Part shown: one piece after another, positions 26,792 to 35,812 of the stretch
Numbering within the stretch: the first letter of the stretch is position 1
Layout of the letters: every line of letters starts with the position of its first letter
Assembly: GCA_963719135.1 (NCBI GenBank)
Contig: CAVRAZ010000004.1
Location: 124,001-188,000 of the forward strand
Source of the DNA: CAVRAZ01 sp963719135
Lineage (GTDB): Bacteria; Pseudomonadota; Gammaproteobacteria; DSM-19610
Length of the DNA: 64,000 nt
Direction of reading: 5' to 3'
Notes under the pieces: model-generated
The model's input: the letters and a program-made list of their open reading frames with translations, nothing else
What the model was told of the DNA's origin: nothing
Databases searched by the model: none
Made by a program: the position numbers and the translations under genes

Positions 26792-28117
26792 ATGCTACGA
26801 GTAAACAAATACCGGATCGGTCTGGCGGCGCTGCTGAGCCTGCCGGCACTGGCGCTGGCCGACGACGCCGCCACCCTTAACACCGGCGATACGGCCTGGA
26901 TGATCACGGCCACCGCGCTGGTGCTGATGATGACGGTCCCTGGACTGTCGCTGTTCTACGCGGGCATGGTCCGCAGCAAGAACGTACTGTCGGTGATGAT
27001 GCAGTGCTTTGCCATCACCAGCCTGGTGTCGGTGCTGTGGCTGCTGTTCAACTACAGTCTCGCCTTCGATACGACCGGTATGCAGGCTGGCGTGGTCAAC
27101 CTCTACAGCTTCGTCGGCAGCCTCAACAAGGCGTTCATGCACGGCGTAACGGTGGACAGCCTGACGGCGGCGATTCCCGAAAGCGTGTTCGCGACCTTCC
27201 AGATGACGTTCGCAATCATCACGCCGGCGCTGATCGTAGGTGCGTTCGCGGAACGCATGAAATTCTCCGCGATGCTGTGGTTCATGGGGCTGTGGGCCAC
27301 CATCATCTATGCGCCGATGGCGCACATGGTCTGGAGCGGTGACGGCGGGCTGATGTGGGACTGGGGCCTGCTGGATTTCGCCGGCGGCACCGTTGTGCAC
27401 ATCAACGCGGGTATTGCCGGTCTGGTCGCCTGTCTCGTGATGGGCAAGCGCAAGGGCTATCCGGAAACCCAGATGGCGCCGCACAACCTGGGTTATACTA
27501 TTGTTGGCGCGGCCCTGCTGTGGGTCGGCTGGTTCGGTTTCAACGCCGGTTCGGCGGTCGCCTCCAACGGTACGGCCGGCATGGCGATGCTGGTCACCCA
27601 GATCGCGACGGCGGCAGCGGCCCTGGGCTGGATGTTCGCGGAATGGATCAGTCACGGCAAGCCGTCTGTCCTGGGTATCGCGTCCGGCGCGGTCGCCGGC
27701 TTGGTCGCGATTACGCCCGCGTCCGGCACGGCGGGTCCGATGGGGGCCCTGGCTATCGGCATCGCCGCTGGTGTTATCTGTTTTCTGGCCGCGACCAAGC
27801 TGAAGCGGGCCATGGGCTACGATGACTCGCTGGACGCGTTCGGCGTGCATGCCATCGGCGGTATTGTCGGCGCGACCCTCACCGGCGTTTTCGCGGACGC
27901 CAGCCTTGGCGGCGCCGGGCTGGCCGAAGGCGTCACCATCGGCCACCAGGTGATTACCCAGATCAAGGGTGTGCTGGTAACCATCGTCTTCAGCGGCGTG
28001 GGCAGTTTCATCATCCTGAAGGTGATCGACGCGATCATCGGACTGCGCGTCAGCGACGATGCGGAGACCGAAGGTCTGGACATCTCGCAGCACGACGAGC
28101 GCGGCTACAATCTCTAG
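26792..28117 (+). CDS. amtB: Ammonium transporter AmtB
   Basis: This 441-aa protein is a trimeric ammonium channel of the inner membrane. A cleavable signal peptide (ALLSLPALALA) precedes eleven predicted membrane helices. Hallmarks are WMITATALVLMMTVPGLSLF and YAGMVRSKNVLSVMMQ, then FAGGTVVHINAGIAGLV with the first pore His and FGVHAIGGIVGATLTG with the second. The C-terminal tail that contacts GlnK (GLRVSDDAETEGLDISQHD then ERGYNL) is complete. It ends at a strong terminator that serves as the target of a group IIC intron. Confidence 0.95.
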   Translation: MLRVNKYRIGLAALLSLPALALADDAATLNTGDTAWMITATALVLMMTVPGLSLFYAGMVRSKNVLSVMMQCFAITSLVSVLWLLFNYSLAFDTTGMQAGVVNLYSFVGSLNKAFMHGVTVDSLTAAIPESVFATFQMTFAIITPALIVGAFAERMKFSAMLWFMGLWATIIYAPMAHMVWSGDGGLMWDWGLLDFAGGTVVHINAGIAGLVACLVMGKRKGYPETQMAPHNLGYTIVGAALLWVGWFGFNAGSAVASNGTAGMAMLVTQIATAAAALGWMFAEWISHGKPSVLGIASGAVAGLVAITPASGTAGPMGALAIGIAAGVICFLAATKLKRAMGYDDSLDAFGVHAIGGIVGATLTGVFADASLGGAGLAEGVTIGHQVITQIKGVLVTIVFSGVGSFIILKVIDAIIGLRVSDDAETEGLDISQHDERGYNL

Positions 28118-28158
28118 GACTGTTGGCAGACTCTCCCTCTCAACAGGGTGTCGTTTCC

Positions 28159-28185
28159 GCGGGCGTTCATCGCCCGCTTTTTTTT
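28159..28185 (+). terminator. amtB terminator, intron target
   Basis: GCGGGCG (28159-28165), loop TTCAT, CGCCCGC (28171-28177) and eight T residues form a classic terminator. The group II intron starts at the very next base, as is typical of group IIC introns, which insert behind terminator hairpins. Confidence 0.9.
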
Positions 28186-28559
28186 GTGCGCCCAGCATGG
28201 GCGCGATCCTGGAGGTGGAAGTCCTCCCGTGAGTTGACCACAGCGAACGAAGCGAAGCGCAACTGCGTGAGGGCGACCGAGCGTGGGGAGGCAGCGTGGA
28301 GCGAAGCCGTGAGCCGATGGACAAGAACCGGATATGAGGCGGTGCCGAGCAGGGCGAGCGGGCAAGAAATCGCGAAGCTCTCGTGGTCAAGGCTCAGGCG
28401 GCGTAAATCCGGCGGTTGTGCGGTGAAGGATCGTGTTCTTACCTGGGGAGATCTCGCCTTATGCCTGAAAGGGCGACGGTAATAAAGCGGAGCGAGAAGT
28501 CAGCAGAGGCCATAGTAGCTGCAAGGCGAAGGGCCAAACGAGAAGGAGAGTCGAACGCC

Positions 28560-31500
28560 ATGTTGCTTGGCCATGCAAGGCATCAGAAGCCCGGGCAACC
28601 GGGGCGAACTGTCGGAGGGAAAGGTGAAGCCCGACCCGAAGCGTTTTGTGATGAAGCAGGGCTGGCGCGGCATGAACCGGACGGCTCGGGGCGAACTGAC
28701 CTGCTTGGACAGGTGCTCGCGAGAGGGAACCTGGCCATGGCATGGAAACGTGTCAAGGCCAATCGAGGCAGTGCGGGGGTGGATGGGCTGACGATCCAGG
28801 CCACGGCCGAGTACCTCAAGACCCACTGGCCCCGGATCAGGGAGGCGCTGCTAAACGGTAGCTACCGGCCACAGCCGGTGCGCCGGGTGCAGATACCCAA
28901 ATCCGGGGGCGGGCTACGGGAACTGGGGATACCGACCGTGACGGATCGATTGATTCAGCAAGCCCTGCTGCAAGTCCTGCAACCGTTGATTGATCCGACG
29001 TTTTCCAATTACAGCTATGGCTTTAGGCCGGGCCGACGGGCGCATGATGCTGTGCTGACTGCACAGCGTTACGTGCAAGAAGGTTATCGGGTGGTTGTGG
29101 ATGTGGATTTGGAGAAGTTCTTCGACCGGGTTAATCACGACGTGCTCATGGATCGGCTGGCCAGACGTATCGACGACAAGGCGGTACTGCGGCTGATACG
29201 GCGATATCTCAATGCGGGATTCATGGGTAACGGTGTGGTCATGGAGCGATACGAGGGTACGCCGCAAGGTGGGCCGCTTTCGCCGCTGCTGGCCAATGTA
29301 TTGCTGGACGAGGTGGACCGGGAACTGGAGCGACGTGGCCATCGGTTCGTGCGCTACGCTGACGACTGTGTGCCACGAGCACTGACTGCTGCGTAAGCAT
29401 CGGTCAGTGCGTGTCGCACAAGTGATGAGGGTTTGGCCCCTCGGAGCCGCCTTGCAGGAGGAGGCTTCAAACCGCCACAAGCTGCGATGGTAAAGAGCCA
29501 TGGTGGTGAGCGTTGTGGAAAAGGCAGGGCTTGACCCTGTCAGGTACGTACCACGGAGATGAACGTAAGTGAACCTTTGCTGACTTGTCGAAAGCGTAGG
29601 GATGTCGTCAAAACCGAGGGGTAGTCGTTAACTCGGGATGAGTCTGGGGGACACCTGTTTACTGCCCAGATGGCGGCCGGCATGAAGAAGGCATGAACGT
29701 GGTACAGGCGCTTGTGTGGAACGTGGGAACCTGTCGCCTTGATGTTAAGGGAGAAGCTCAAGTAGAGATCCTGCGAGAGCCAGAGTACCAATGCAAGGCA
29801 CAGGGGCGGATGGCCCCGTAGTAGTGTTGAAGGCGCTGTAATGGCGCTGGAGCGAAGGGGGTCAGTTACTCAGTTGGATTTGTAGGTCAACCGCACTGAT
29901 CGGATCTTGCGCAGAGAGAGTGTTGAGCTGCCGACCGGTAAGTGATCGGGAGGAATTTATGGAAACAACAAAACCGTTCAAGATTTCCAAGCACGCAGTG
30001 ATGCGCGCCTGGGAATTGGTAAAAGCCAACGATGGCGCTGAAGGTGTCGATGGTGAAACGATAGAGCAATTTGAGTCCAAACTGAAGGGGAACCTTTATA
30101 AGCTGTGGAATCGGCTTTCTTCAGGGTCTTACTTTCCGCCACCGACCCGAACGGTAGCGATACCGAAAAAGGACGGTGGAGAACGAAAGCTGGGTATTCC
30201 CTCTGTTTCCGACAGGGTGGCCCAGACGGTGGCCAAATTGTCGTTTGAGCCCTTGGTGGAGCCGTATTTTCTCGGCGACTCCTATGGCTACAGACCGGGT
30301 AAGTCAGCCCATCAGGCGTTGGCAGTCACGCGAGAGCGTTGCTGGCGCTATGACTGGGTTCTGGAGTTTGACATCCGCGGACTGTTCGACAACATTGATC
30401 ATCACCTGTTGATGAAGGCGGTTAAACGGCACACGGACAATCCCTGGCTTCTACTCTATATCGAGCGCTGGATTACAGCACCGGTACAGCAGTCAGATGG
30501 CAGTGTGGTTGCGCGTGTAAGAGGAGTACCCCAAGGCGGTGTGATCAGTCCAGTGCTGTCAAATCTGTTCATGCACTATGCCTTCGATGCGTGGATGGAT
30601 CGGGAATATCCCGATTCGCCGTGGTGTCGATATGCTGATGATGGGCTTGCCCATTGTCGAACGCTGGCACAAGCGGAACAGCTGAGAGCGGCATTGGAGA
30701 AGCGGCTGCAGGACTGCGGCCTGGAGATGCACCCGGTAAAGACGAAGATTGTGTACTGCAAGGATGAAGATAGGAGAGGGACTTATCCTGTGACGGGCTT
30801 TGACTTTCTGGGCTATACGTTTCGTGCCCGGCGATCAAAGAACAGGTGGGGAAAGTACTTCATCAACTTCAGCCCGGCGATGAGCAACAGTGCGGGAAAG
30901 GCAATCCGGCAGGAAGTGAGAAGCTGGCAAATGCCCAAACGCAGTGACAAGTCCATCGAGGACCTGTCACTGATGTTCGGAGCCAAGATACAGGGTTGGA
31001 TCAACTATTATGGTCGTTTCTATCGTTCCCAGATGTACATGACACTCAGGCACATCAACTCCAAACTGGTGTGGTGGGCAATGCGGAAGTTCAAGAAGCT
31101 GAAACGTCATCGGCGACGTGCTGAGCACTGGCTGGGACGAGTGGCGAAGAACTTTCCGTCAATGTTCCCACACTGGCGGATGGGTTTGTTGCCGACGGTT
31201 GGGTAACGGGAGCGCAGTGAGTCGAGAGGTTCATGCTGCGTTCTGCGAGAGGCCGAGGGTGAGATTCCCTCGGCCTACTCTCCGCAATGTGTATGTGCGC
31301 AGTCAGAAGGCAGGCGAGCGTGTCCTCAATGGCTTGCGGAAGCACTACGACCGGCTTCACCTGAAGGTGAACGAAACCAAGACCGCGATAGCGAGCGCTT
31401 TTGGCCGCAAGTTTCTCGGCTACTGCCTGTGGCGGTCGGCTGGAGACGGGGTTAAATACGCAGTCGCGGGTACGGCGAAGGCCGCTTTCAAACGGCGCAT

Positions 31501-31846
31501 TCGGCAGATCACTCGCCGGACATGTGGGCGCAGCCTGAACGAAGTGGCGGAAGAGTTGCGGCGTTATGTGCCGGGCTGGAAGGCCTATTTCAAATTGGCA
31601 CAGACGCCAAAGATATTCCGTCAACTGGATGAATGGTTGCGGCACCGCCTGCGTGCTTTGCAGCTCAAGCATTGGCGACGGGGTACGACCGTGTATCGGG
31701 AGTTACGGGCCTTGGGTGCGAGTTCGGACCAAGCGGCACGAGTGGCGGGTAATGCCCGTCGCTGGTGGCGCAACAGCCGCATGGAGTTGAACCGGATCAT
31801 GCCTATTGCCTACTTCGATCGTCTCGGCGTCCCCCGACTCTCATGA
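28560..31846 (+). CDS. ltrA: Outer intron RT/maturase, split by inner intron
   Basis: The gene has two parts, 28560-29367 and 31284-31846. Joined, they give about 456 aa. Part 1 carries RT motifs: AWKRVKANRGSAGVDGLTI, GLRELGIPTVTDRLIQQAL, YGFRPGRRAHDAV, VVVDVDLEKFFDRVNHD, GTPQGGPLSPLLANVLLDE and the catalytic RYADD. The frame is then cut within the Cys codon after YADD. Part 2 resumes as NVYVRSQKAGERVLNGLRKH, with HLKVNETKTAIASAFGRKFLG and the maturase domain RRYVPGWKAYFKLAQTPK. The protein can form only if the inner intron splices. The start at 28560 is the best in-frame ATG, but its ribosome-binding site is unclear. Confidence 0.85.
29368..31283 (+). mobile_element. Group II intron (inner) nested in the RT gene
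   Basis: The boundaries follow from exon continuity and pairing. Removing 29368-31283 restores GAC-T|GC-AAT-GTG (D-C-N-V). The 5' end GTGTGCC fits GUGYG. The IBS1 ACGACT (29362-29367) can pair with AGTCGT at 29623-29628. The IBS2 CTACGCT (29354-29360) can pair with AGCGTAG at 29593-29599. Domain VI is GGCCGAGGG...CCCTCGGCCTACTCTCC, with the bulged A at 31277 seven bases from the end. Size is 1916 bp, with a full RT inside. Confidence 0.82.
29959..31206 (+). CDS. ltrA: Inner intron reverse transcriptase/maturase
   Basis: This 415-aa protein lies in the inner intron. The ATG at 29959 has GGGAGGA upstream. RT motifs: AWELVKANDGAEGVDGETIE, RKLGIPSVSDRVAQTVAKL, SYGYRPGKSAHQAL, VLEFDIRGLFDNIDHHLLM, GVPQGGVISPVLSNLFMHY and the catalytic CRYADDGLAH. 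The maturase domain follows: GFDFLGYTFRARR, then IQGWINYYGRFYRSQMY. The gene looks intact, so this copy could still support splicing and mobility. The family differs from the outer intron's protein. Confidence 0.92.
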   Translation: METTKPFKISKHAVMRAWELVKANDGAEGVDGETIEQFESKLKGNLYKLWNRLSSGSYFPPPTRTVAIPKKDGGERKLGIPSVSDRVAQTVAKLSFEPLVEPYFLGDSYGYRPGKSAHQALAVTRERCWRYDWVLEFDIRGLFDNIDHHLLMKAVKRHTDNPWLLLYIERWITAPVQQSDGSVVARVRGVPQGGVISPVLSNLFMHYAFDAWMDREYPDSPWCRYADDGLAHCRTLAQAEQLRAALEKRLQDCGLEMHPVKTKIVYCKDEDRRGTYPVTGFDFLGYTFRARRSKNRWGKYFINFSPAMSNSAGKAIRQEVRSWQMPKRSDKSIEDLSLMFGAKIQGWINYYGRFYRSQMYMTLRHINSKLVWWAMRKFKKLKRHRRRAEHWLGRVAKNFPSMFPHWRMGLLPTVG

Positions 31847-31989
31847 CCTCAACTCCTCGAACCGCCCGGTGCGGACCCGCATGCCGGGTGGTGTGGGAGG
31901 GGCTCGGTCAGGTATCCTGACCGCCCCTATCCCGATGCACCCGGTCCACGGTTCGCTGGGTGCCCGCGGCTTAGGTCTCCTCGATCCGG

Positions 31990-32243
31990 ACCTCGCTGCG
32001 CGAGCAGCGGCTCGGGCGGCCTCAGCGGCTTCAAGACTGCAGACTCCGTACTGCTGATCCGTCCAGTGAACGAGCGCCAGGGCGCCGTCCATGCGTTCGA
32101 CCAGCGCGGTGCAGCGTTCGACTGTGCACCGAATGAAGAAAGTCGAGCAGAAACTCCGCCTTGCAGGCTTTGGAGCCAAGATGAACGTCGGAAATCCATA
32201 CGGAACGGAACTTGAGCGGTCGCATTGCGTGCAAATCAGCCAT
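31990..32243 (-). pseudogene. LpxH-like phosphatase remnant, internal deletion
   Basis: On the minus strand the N-terminus FRSVWISDVHLGSKACKAEF then LLDFLHS matches UDP-2,3-diacylglucosamine diphosphatase-type metallophosphoesterases. One frame over, just 20 bases on, the C-terminal segment CTALVERMDGALALVHWTD of the same family follows. The roughly 180 residues between, including most metal ligands, are gone. The gene is dead. It lies beside the lipid-synthesis gene olsF, and similar phosphoesterase genes occur near such lipid genes elsewhere. Confidence 0.75.
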
Positions 32244-32278
32244 CGGTCTCTCCTGTGCCGGCCAGGAATCGGAAATGG

Positions 32279-34102
32279 TTACGATGCCTTTCTCCATACG
32301 GGCTTTTTCATGCCGTGAAAGCCCAGATAGGCCTCCGCCTCCCTGCTGCCCATGTATTTTTTCAGCACCGCAGGATCGGTCTGGAGAAGATCCACCATGA
32401 TCAGTCCGTCCAACGCATTGTTGAAATCCGGATCGACATTGAACCCGAGCAGGCGGCCGCCGAACCCCAGGTACTGTCTCAACAGGACCGGAATTCCCTT
32501 ACCGTCGGGTTCGACCTGCGCGATCACATCCGACAGGCGGTCGATATCGGTCAGCGCTTCGAGGTCGTACCGTCTCCAGTGTCTTCTGAACAGATTCCTG
32601 AAGGCGTTTCTCGGCTTGACGCGGCGCGAGAGGTTGCCGTCGAACCGGTTGATGCGCAGGAAATCGACCAGGAGCTGCTGCGACCAGGTCGAGCAGTCGC
32701 TGCTGATGCTGACCGGGCCGAACAGGACGCGGTAACCGGGGTGGCTGTTCAGAAACCCGCCGATGCCCTTCCACAGCAACAGCAGCGGTGAATAGGATTT
32801 CTGGTAGTCCGGGCTGATGAATGAGCGATCGAGTTCTATGGCTGCCGGCAGTTCACGCAGCACCGAGCTGCGGTACTTGAACAGTCGCTGCGTGTACAGA
32901 CCCTTCTTGCCATACTTTTGCAGAATCTGGTCGACCAGCCCCAACCGGTACGCGCCGGCGATCCTGTGGGCGCCGCTGTCCCACAGCACCAGGTGCAGAT
33001 AGTACGAATCGAAGAAATCGGTATCCGCCGGCCTCCCGGTGCCTTCACCGGCGCGGCGGAAGGTGATTTCGCGCAGCCGGCCGATTTCCTGCAGGGTGTT
33101 GGGAATTTCCTGCGCACCGGCGTACCAGACGGCGAGCGATCCGCTCTCGGCCAGCTTCCGGCAAGCCGCCAACGCTTCCATCTCCGCCTTGACCCGCGCA
33201 GCGGGTACCGGGTCGATTATCGGTTCGTCCGCATCCGGGCCGGTGCTGCGCGGCCGCGGGGCGGCCGATCCGGCGGCCAGCGAGTGGGTTCTCAAGCGCA
33301 GATATTGGATCAGCGACTGGTCATTGTCGAAGCCGCTTAACTGCTTCGGTTTGACAGGCGCAGCGGCGCTGACCTTTATATGCTGTGGTTCCTTGTTCAG
33401 CAGCTCGCGCGGCAGCAGAGCCGTGCGGACGCGCGCGTTGACCAGGCCGAGCAACTGGAAAGCCAGACTGTTGGTACCATGAAAAAACATCGGTACCAGG
33501 GTGGCGTTGGTTGACCGGATCAGCCGCGCGATGGATGGGCTCCACTCCGGGTCCGTGACGCGCTTTTGCCTAGCGTGCAAGTGAGACACCTCACCGGCGG
33601 GAAAGACGACGAGAACGCCGCCGGATTTGAGCCAGCCCATCGCGGCGCGAAGCGGGCGCAGGTTCGCCTTGTGCGCTGACGTGCTCCCGAACGGGTCCAC
33701 GCCTATGAACAGGTCGGCCAGCTCGGGACTACGCCCGAGAAAGTAATTGGCCATGAACTTCACGTCCCGCCGGTATTGCAGCAGGTAGTGCGCCAGTATC
33801 ACGCCCTCCAGGCCGCCGAACGGGTGGTTGGCCACCACAACCACCGGTCCCGTCTCCGGCAACGGACCGTTTTCGGCCCCGTTGACCGAATATCGGATTC
33901 CGAACAGATCCAGTACGATCTTGAGGAAGTCGGGAGCGGACGCGGATTGGTGCAGCGTACGGTACAGCCGGTCGAGCCGGGAAAGTCCGGACAACTTTTC
34001 CACGGCCGCTTCCATCAATTTGTTGAGGGGGGCCGGCAGCGGCGTTCTTACGGTGCCATTGAGGCAAAAGGGACTGGACGCGCCATTGCTGTCGAAGCTC
34101 AT
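32279..34102 (-). CDS. olsF: Bifunctional ornithine lipid synthase (OlsF type)
   Basis: This 607-aa protein joins two acyltransferases. The N-terminal half (about residues 50-270) is PlsC/OlsA-like: VVVVANHPFGGLEGVILAHY, then LVVFPAGEVSHLHARQKRVT and LVPMFFHGTNSLAFQLLGLV. The C-terminal half (about 310-590) is OlsB/GNAT-like, with LREITFRRAGEGTGRPADTD, YRLGLVDQI, ELDRSFISPDYQKSYSPLLL and VSISSDCSTWSQQLLVDFLR. OlsF proteins N-acylate ornithine and then add the second fatty acid, making phosphorus-free lipids useful under phosphate stress. No membrane helix is evident; membrane attachment is likely. It stands alone on its strand, with remnants either side. Confidence 0.85.
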   Translation of the reverse strand: MSFDSNGASSPFCLNGTVRTPLPAPLNKLMEAAVEKLSGLSRLDRLYRTLHQSASAPDFLKIVLDLFGIRYSVNGAENGPLPETGPVVVVANHPFGGLEGVILAHYLLQYRRDVKFMANYFLGRSPELADLFIGVDPFGSTSAHKANLRPLRAAMGWLKSGGVLVVFPAGEVSHLHARQKRVTDPEWSPSIARLIRSTNATLVPMFFHGTNSLAFQLLGLVNARVRTALLPRELLNKEPQHIKVSAAAPVKPKQLSGFDNDQSLIQYLRLRTHSLAAGSAAPRPRSTGPDADEPIIDPVPAARVKAEMEALAACRKLAESGSLAVWYAGAQEIPNTLQEIGRLREITFRRAGEGTGRPADTDFFDSYYLHLVLWDSGAHRIAGAYRLGLVDQILQKYGKKGLYTQRLFKYRSSVLRELPAAIELDRSFISPDYQKSYSPLLLLWKGIGGFLNSHPGYRVLFGPVSISSDCSTWSQQLLVDFLRINRFDGNLSRRVKPRNAFRNLFRRHWRRYDLEALTDIDRLSDVIAQVEPDGKGIPVLLRQYLGFGGRLLGFNVDPDFNNALDGLIMVDLLQTDPAVLKKYMGSREAEAYLGFHGMKKPVWRKAS

Positions 34103-34339
34103 GCAGCCTTCTCTGGGTTGAGTGGTCGGCTGTCTGTTTACGTCAGTATTGTTTCAGCGAGGTTACAAACCCCGGTTGTCATGAAATATTCACAGCCGCG
34201 GGAACCGAAACTTTGATGCGTGTCACAGAAATGCCCGCGAATCGGCCTGGGGCGGCTCTGGCTGTTCCACCCACCGTGAGGAAATGAACCCGACCATTGG
34301 CAGTGCGCGCATCGCCCGGCGCCAGCGCCGTGCGCAACG

Positions 34340-34720
34340 TGACGACGCGCGGGCCAGGACGACGGCCGCACCTACCTCGGGAATGCGGAGGTGCGGCCGG
34401 AAATCTCGCATCAAGCGAGCCTCGGCATCGAACTCAAGCATTCCGGTTCCTGCTTCCGCCGGTCGCTGTTGTACAATCGGTTGACCGACTCCGTCCAGGG
34501 CGCGCCGATTGCACGGCTGGATGCCGCTGGCCTCAGGGTCTTGCAGTATCGAAACTTCGCTGCGGAGCTGTACGGCGTCGACGGCGACTGGCGCTGGCAG
34601 ATCGGGAGTTCGTTTGCGCCGGGCGGTACCCTGAGTTGCGTGGGCGGCGACGTGGCGGTCGGTGACCCGATTCCAGGTGCCTGCCGCTTCCCCTATGTCA
34701 ACGCGACCCTGTACTGGTAA
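34340..34720 (+). pseudogene. TonB-dependent receptor, C-terminal remnant
   Basis: From about 34355 the reading YLGNAEVRPEISHQASLGIE, then LLYNRLTDSVQGAPI and FAAELYGVDGDWRWQIGSSF, matches the last barrel strands of a TonB-dependent receptor. The final strand reads FPYVNATLYW with a stop at 34720. The signal peptide, plug and most of the barrel are missing. Within the fragment about 100 residues also seem lost before the last strand. No function remains. Confidence 0.65.
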
Positions 34721-34837
34721 GCGGGTGGCCGGAGGGCGGCGCACGGCGCACTGAAGCCTTCGCCCTTTTCGGCGGCCAAGACGGCAAGGGCGGAGGAACA
34801 CGCGTTTCCTCCGCCCTTGTTTTTTTTCCAGGAGGCG

Positions 34838-35074
34838 CTACAGCCTGTTGTGGCTGCCGTCGCAGAACGGCGCGTTCCGCGTGTGCTTGCAGCCGCACAG
34901 CCAGACCTTGGTGGACTTGGTAATCTCGAATTTCACCGGCAGGAAATCGGTGCCCTGGTGCGACCCGTCGCAGAAGGGCTGAAGCTGGGACCGGCCGCAG
35001 GCACACCACCAATAGGCACCCGGCGTCAGTACCAGCGCGTAGGGGCCTTTTTGGGCGATGACGGGTTCGGACAT
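34838..35074 (-). CDS. CDGSH iron-sulfur domain protein
   Basis: This 78-aa protein holds two CDGSH motifs, each able to bind one [2Fe-2S] cluster with three Cys and one His: WCACGRSQLQPFCDGSH at about residues 23-39 and LCGCKHTRNAPFCDGSH at about 59-75. It is thus like the MiNT-type double-CDGSH proteins and most likely cytosolic. The ATG at 35074 has a nearby AAGGAGCG. It is divergent from the FetA-like gene, with an intergenic space of about 40 bases; a link to iron or redox homeostasis is plausible. Confidence 0.88.
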   Translation of the reverse strand: MSEPVIAQKGPYALVLTPGAYWWCACGRSQLQPFCDGSHQGTDFLPVKFEITKSTKVWLCGCKHTRNAPFCDGSHNRL

Positions 35075-35115
35075 GCGTTCGCTCCTTAATGCGATTGCCG
35101 TGCTCAGCGTTTACA

Positions 35116-35812
35116 ATGTCGGTTCTGCAGGCCAAAAGAATACGTGATCTTCCGGCCGTTTTCGAGAACCGGCCCGCGTCCGTCCCTGAACCACCGAGCG
35201 GAGTAAAACGTCTGCCAGCATTGACGATCGAGGGTCTGACGCGCGCCGGGCTGCCGCCGGTATCGCTGGCCGTCAATGCGGGCCAGGTCCTGTGCCTGAC
35301 GGGTGCGTCCGGCATCGGCAAGACGCTGTTGCTGCGCGCGATCGCCGATCTCGATCCCAACCAGGGCCGGATCAGACTCGACGGCCACGACCGCGAGCAA
35401 TACCCCGCCTGCGAGTGGCGTCGGCGGGTCATGCTGGTTCCTTCCGAATCGCACTGGTGGGCGCCCACCGTCGGCGACCATTTTCCGGCCATCGACGGTC
35501 GCCTGTTCGAACGCTTCGGCTTCACCCGCGCCGTCGCCGACTGGCCGGTCGAGCGCCTGTCCAGCGGCGAACGCCAGCGCCTGGCGTTGCTGCGCGCCCT
35601 GGCGTACCGGCCGGAACGTCCTGCTGCTCGACGAGCCCACCGCAAACCTGGACGATGCCGCCGCGCAGAATGTCGAAAACCTGGTGACGGCATACTCTCG
35701 CGACGCCGGCGCACCGCTTCTTTGGGTGACGCACTCGGGCGCGCAGGCGCGCCGCGTGGCCGCGCTCACGGTCCGGCTCACCACGCGCGGACTGGAGGAC
35801 GTGCAGCCGTGA
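35116..35812 (+). pseudogene. fetA: FetA-like ABC ATPase, frameshifted
   Basis: The ATP-binding partner of FetB. The first part has Walker A LTGASGIGKTLLLRAIADL and the signature ERLSSGERQRLALLRALAYR. At about 35617 (CCGGCCGGAACG) one extra base breaks the frame. The reading continues in the next frame as NVLLLDEPTANLDDAAAQNV, the Walker B, then PLLWVTHSGAQARRVAAL with the switch His, and stops at 35812. The start is unsure: ATG at 35116 or TTG at 35221. The stop overlaps the fetB start. A sequencing error is possible because fetB is intact. Confidence 0.78.

Larger units (their letters stand above)
28186..31936 (+). mobile_element. Group IIC intron (outer), with intron inside it
   Basis: The 5' end GTGCGCCCAGCATGGGCGCG lies directly after the amtB terminator. 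The 3' end is GGTCAGGTATCCTGACCGCC followed by CCTATCCCGAT, with a likely branch-point A at 31929. Without the nested element (29368-31283) it would be about 1.8 kb, the usual size of group IIC introns. It encodes a reverse transcriptase/maturase without a visible endonuclease domain. Behind it lie other decayed genes, so the insertion seems neutral. Confidence 0.85.

Noticed and set aside
26795..28390. Minus-strand open frame of 531 codons
   Set aside because: Antisense of amtB, which has all transporter hallmarks on the plus strand.
34223..34801. Minus-strand open frame opposite the TonB remnant
   Set aside because: Shadow frame; the plus-strand receptor motifs explain the sequence.
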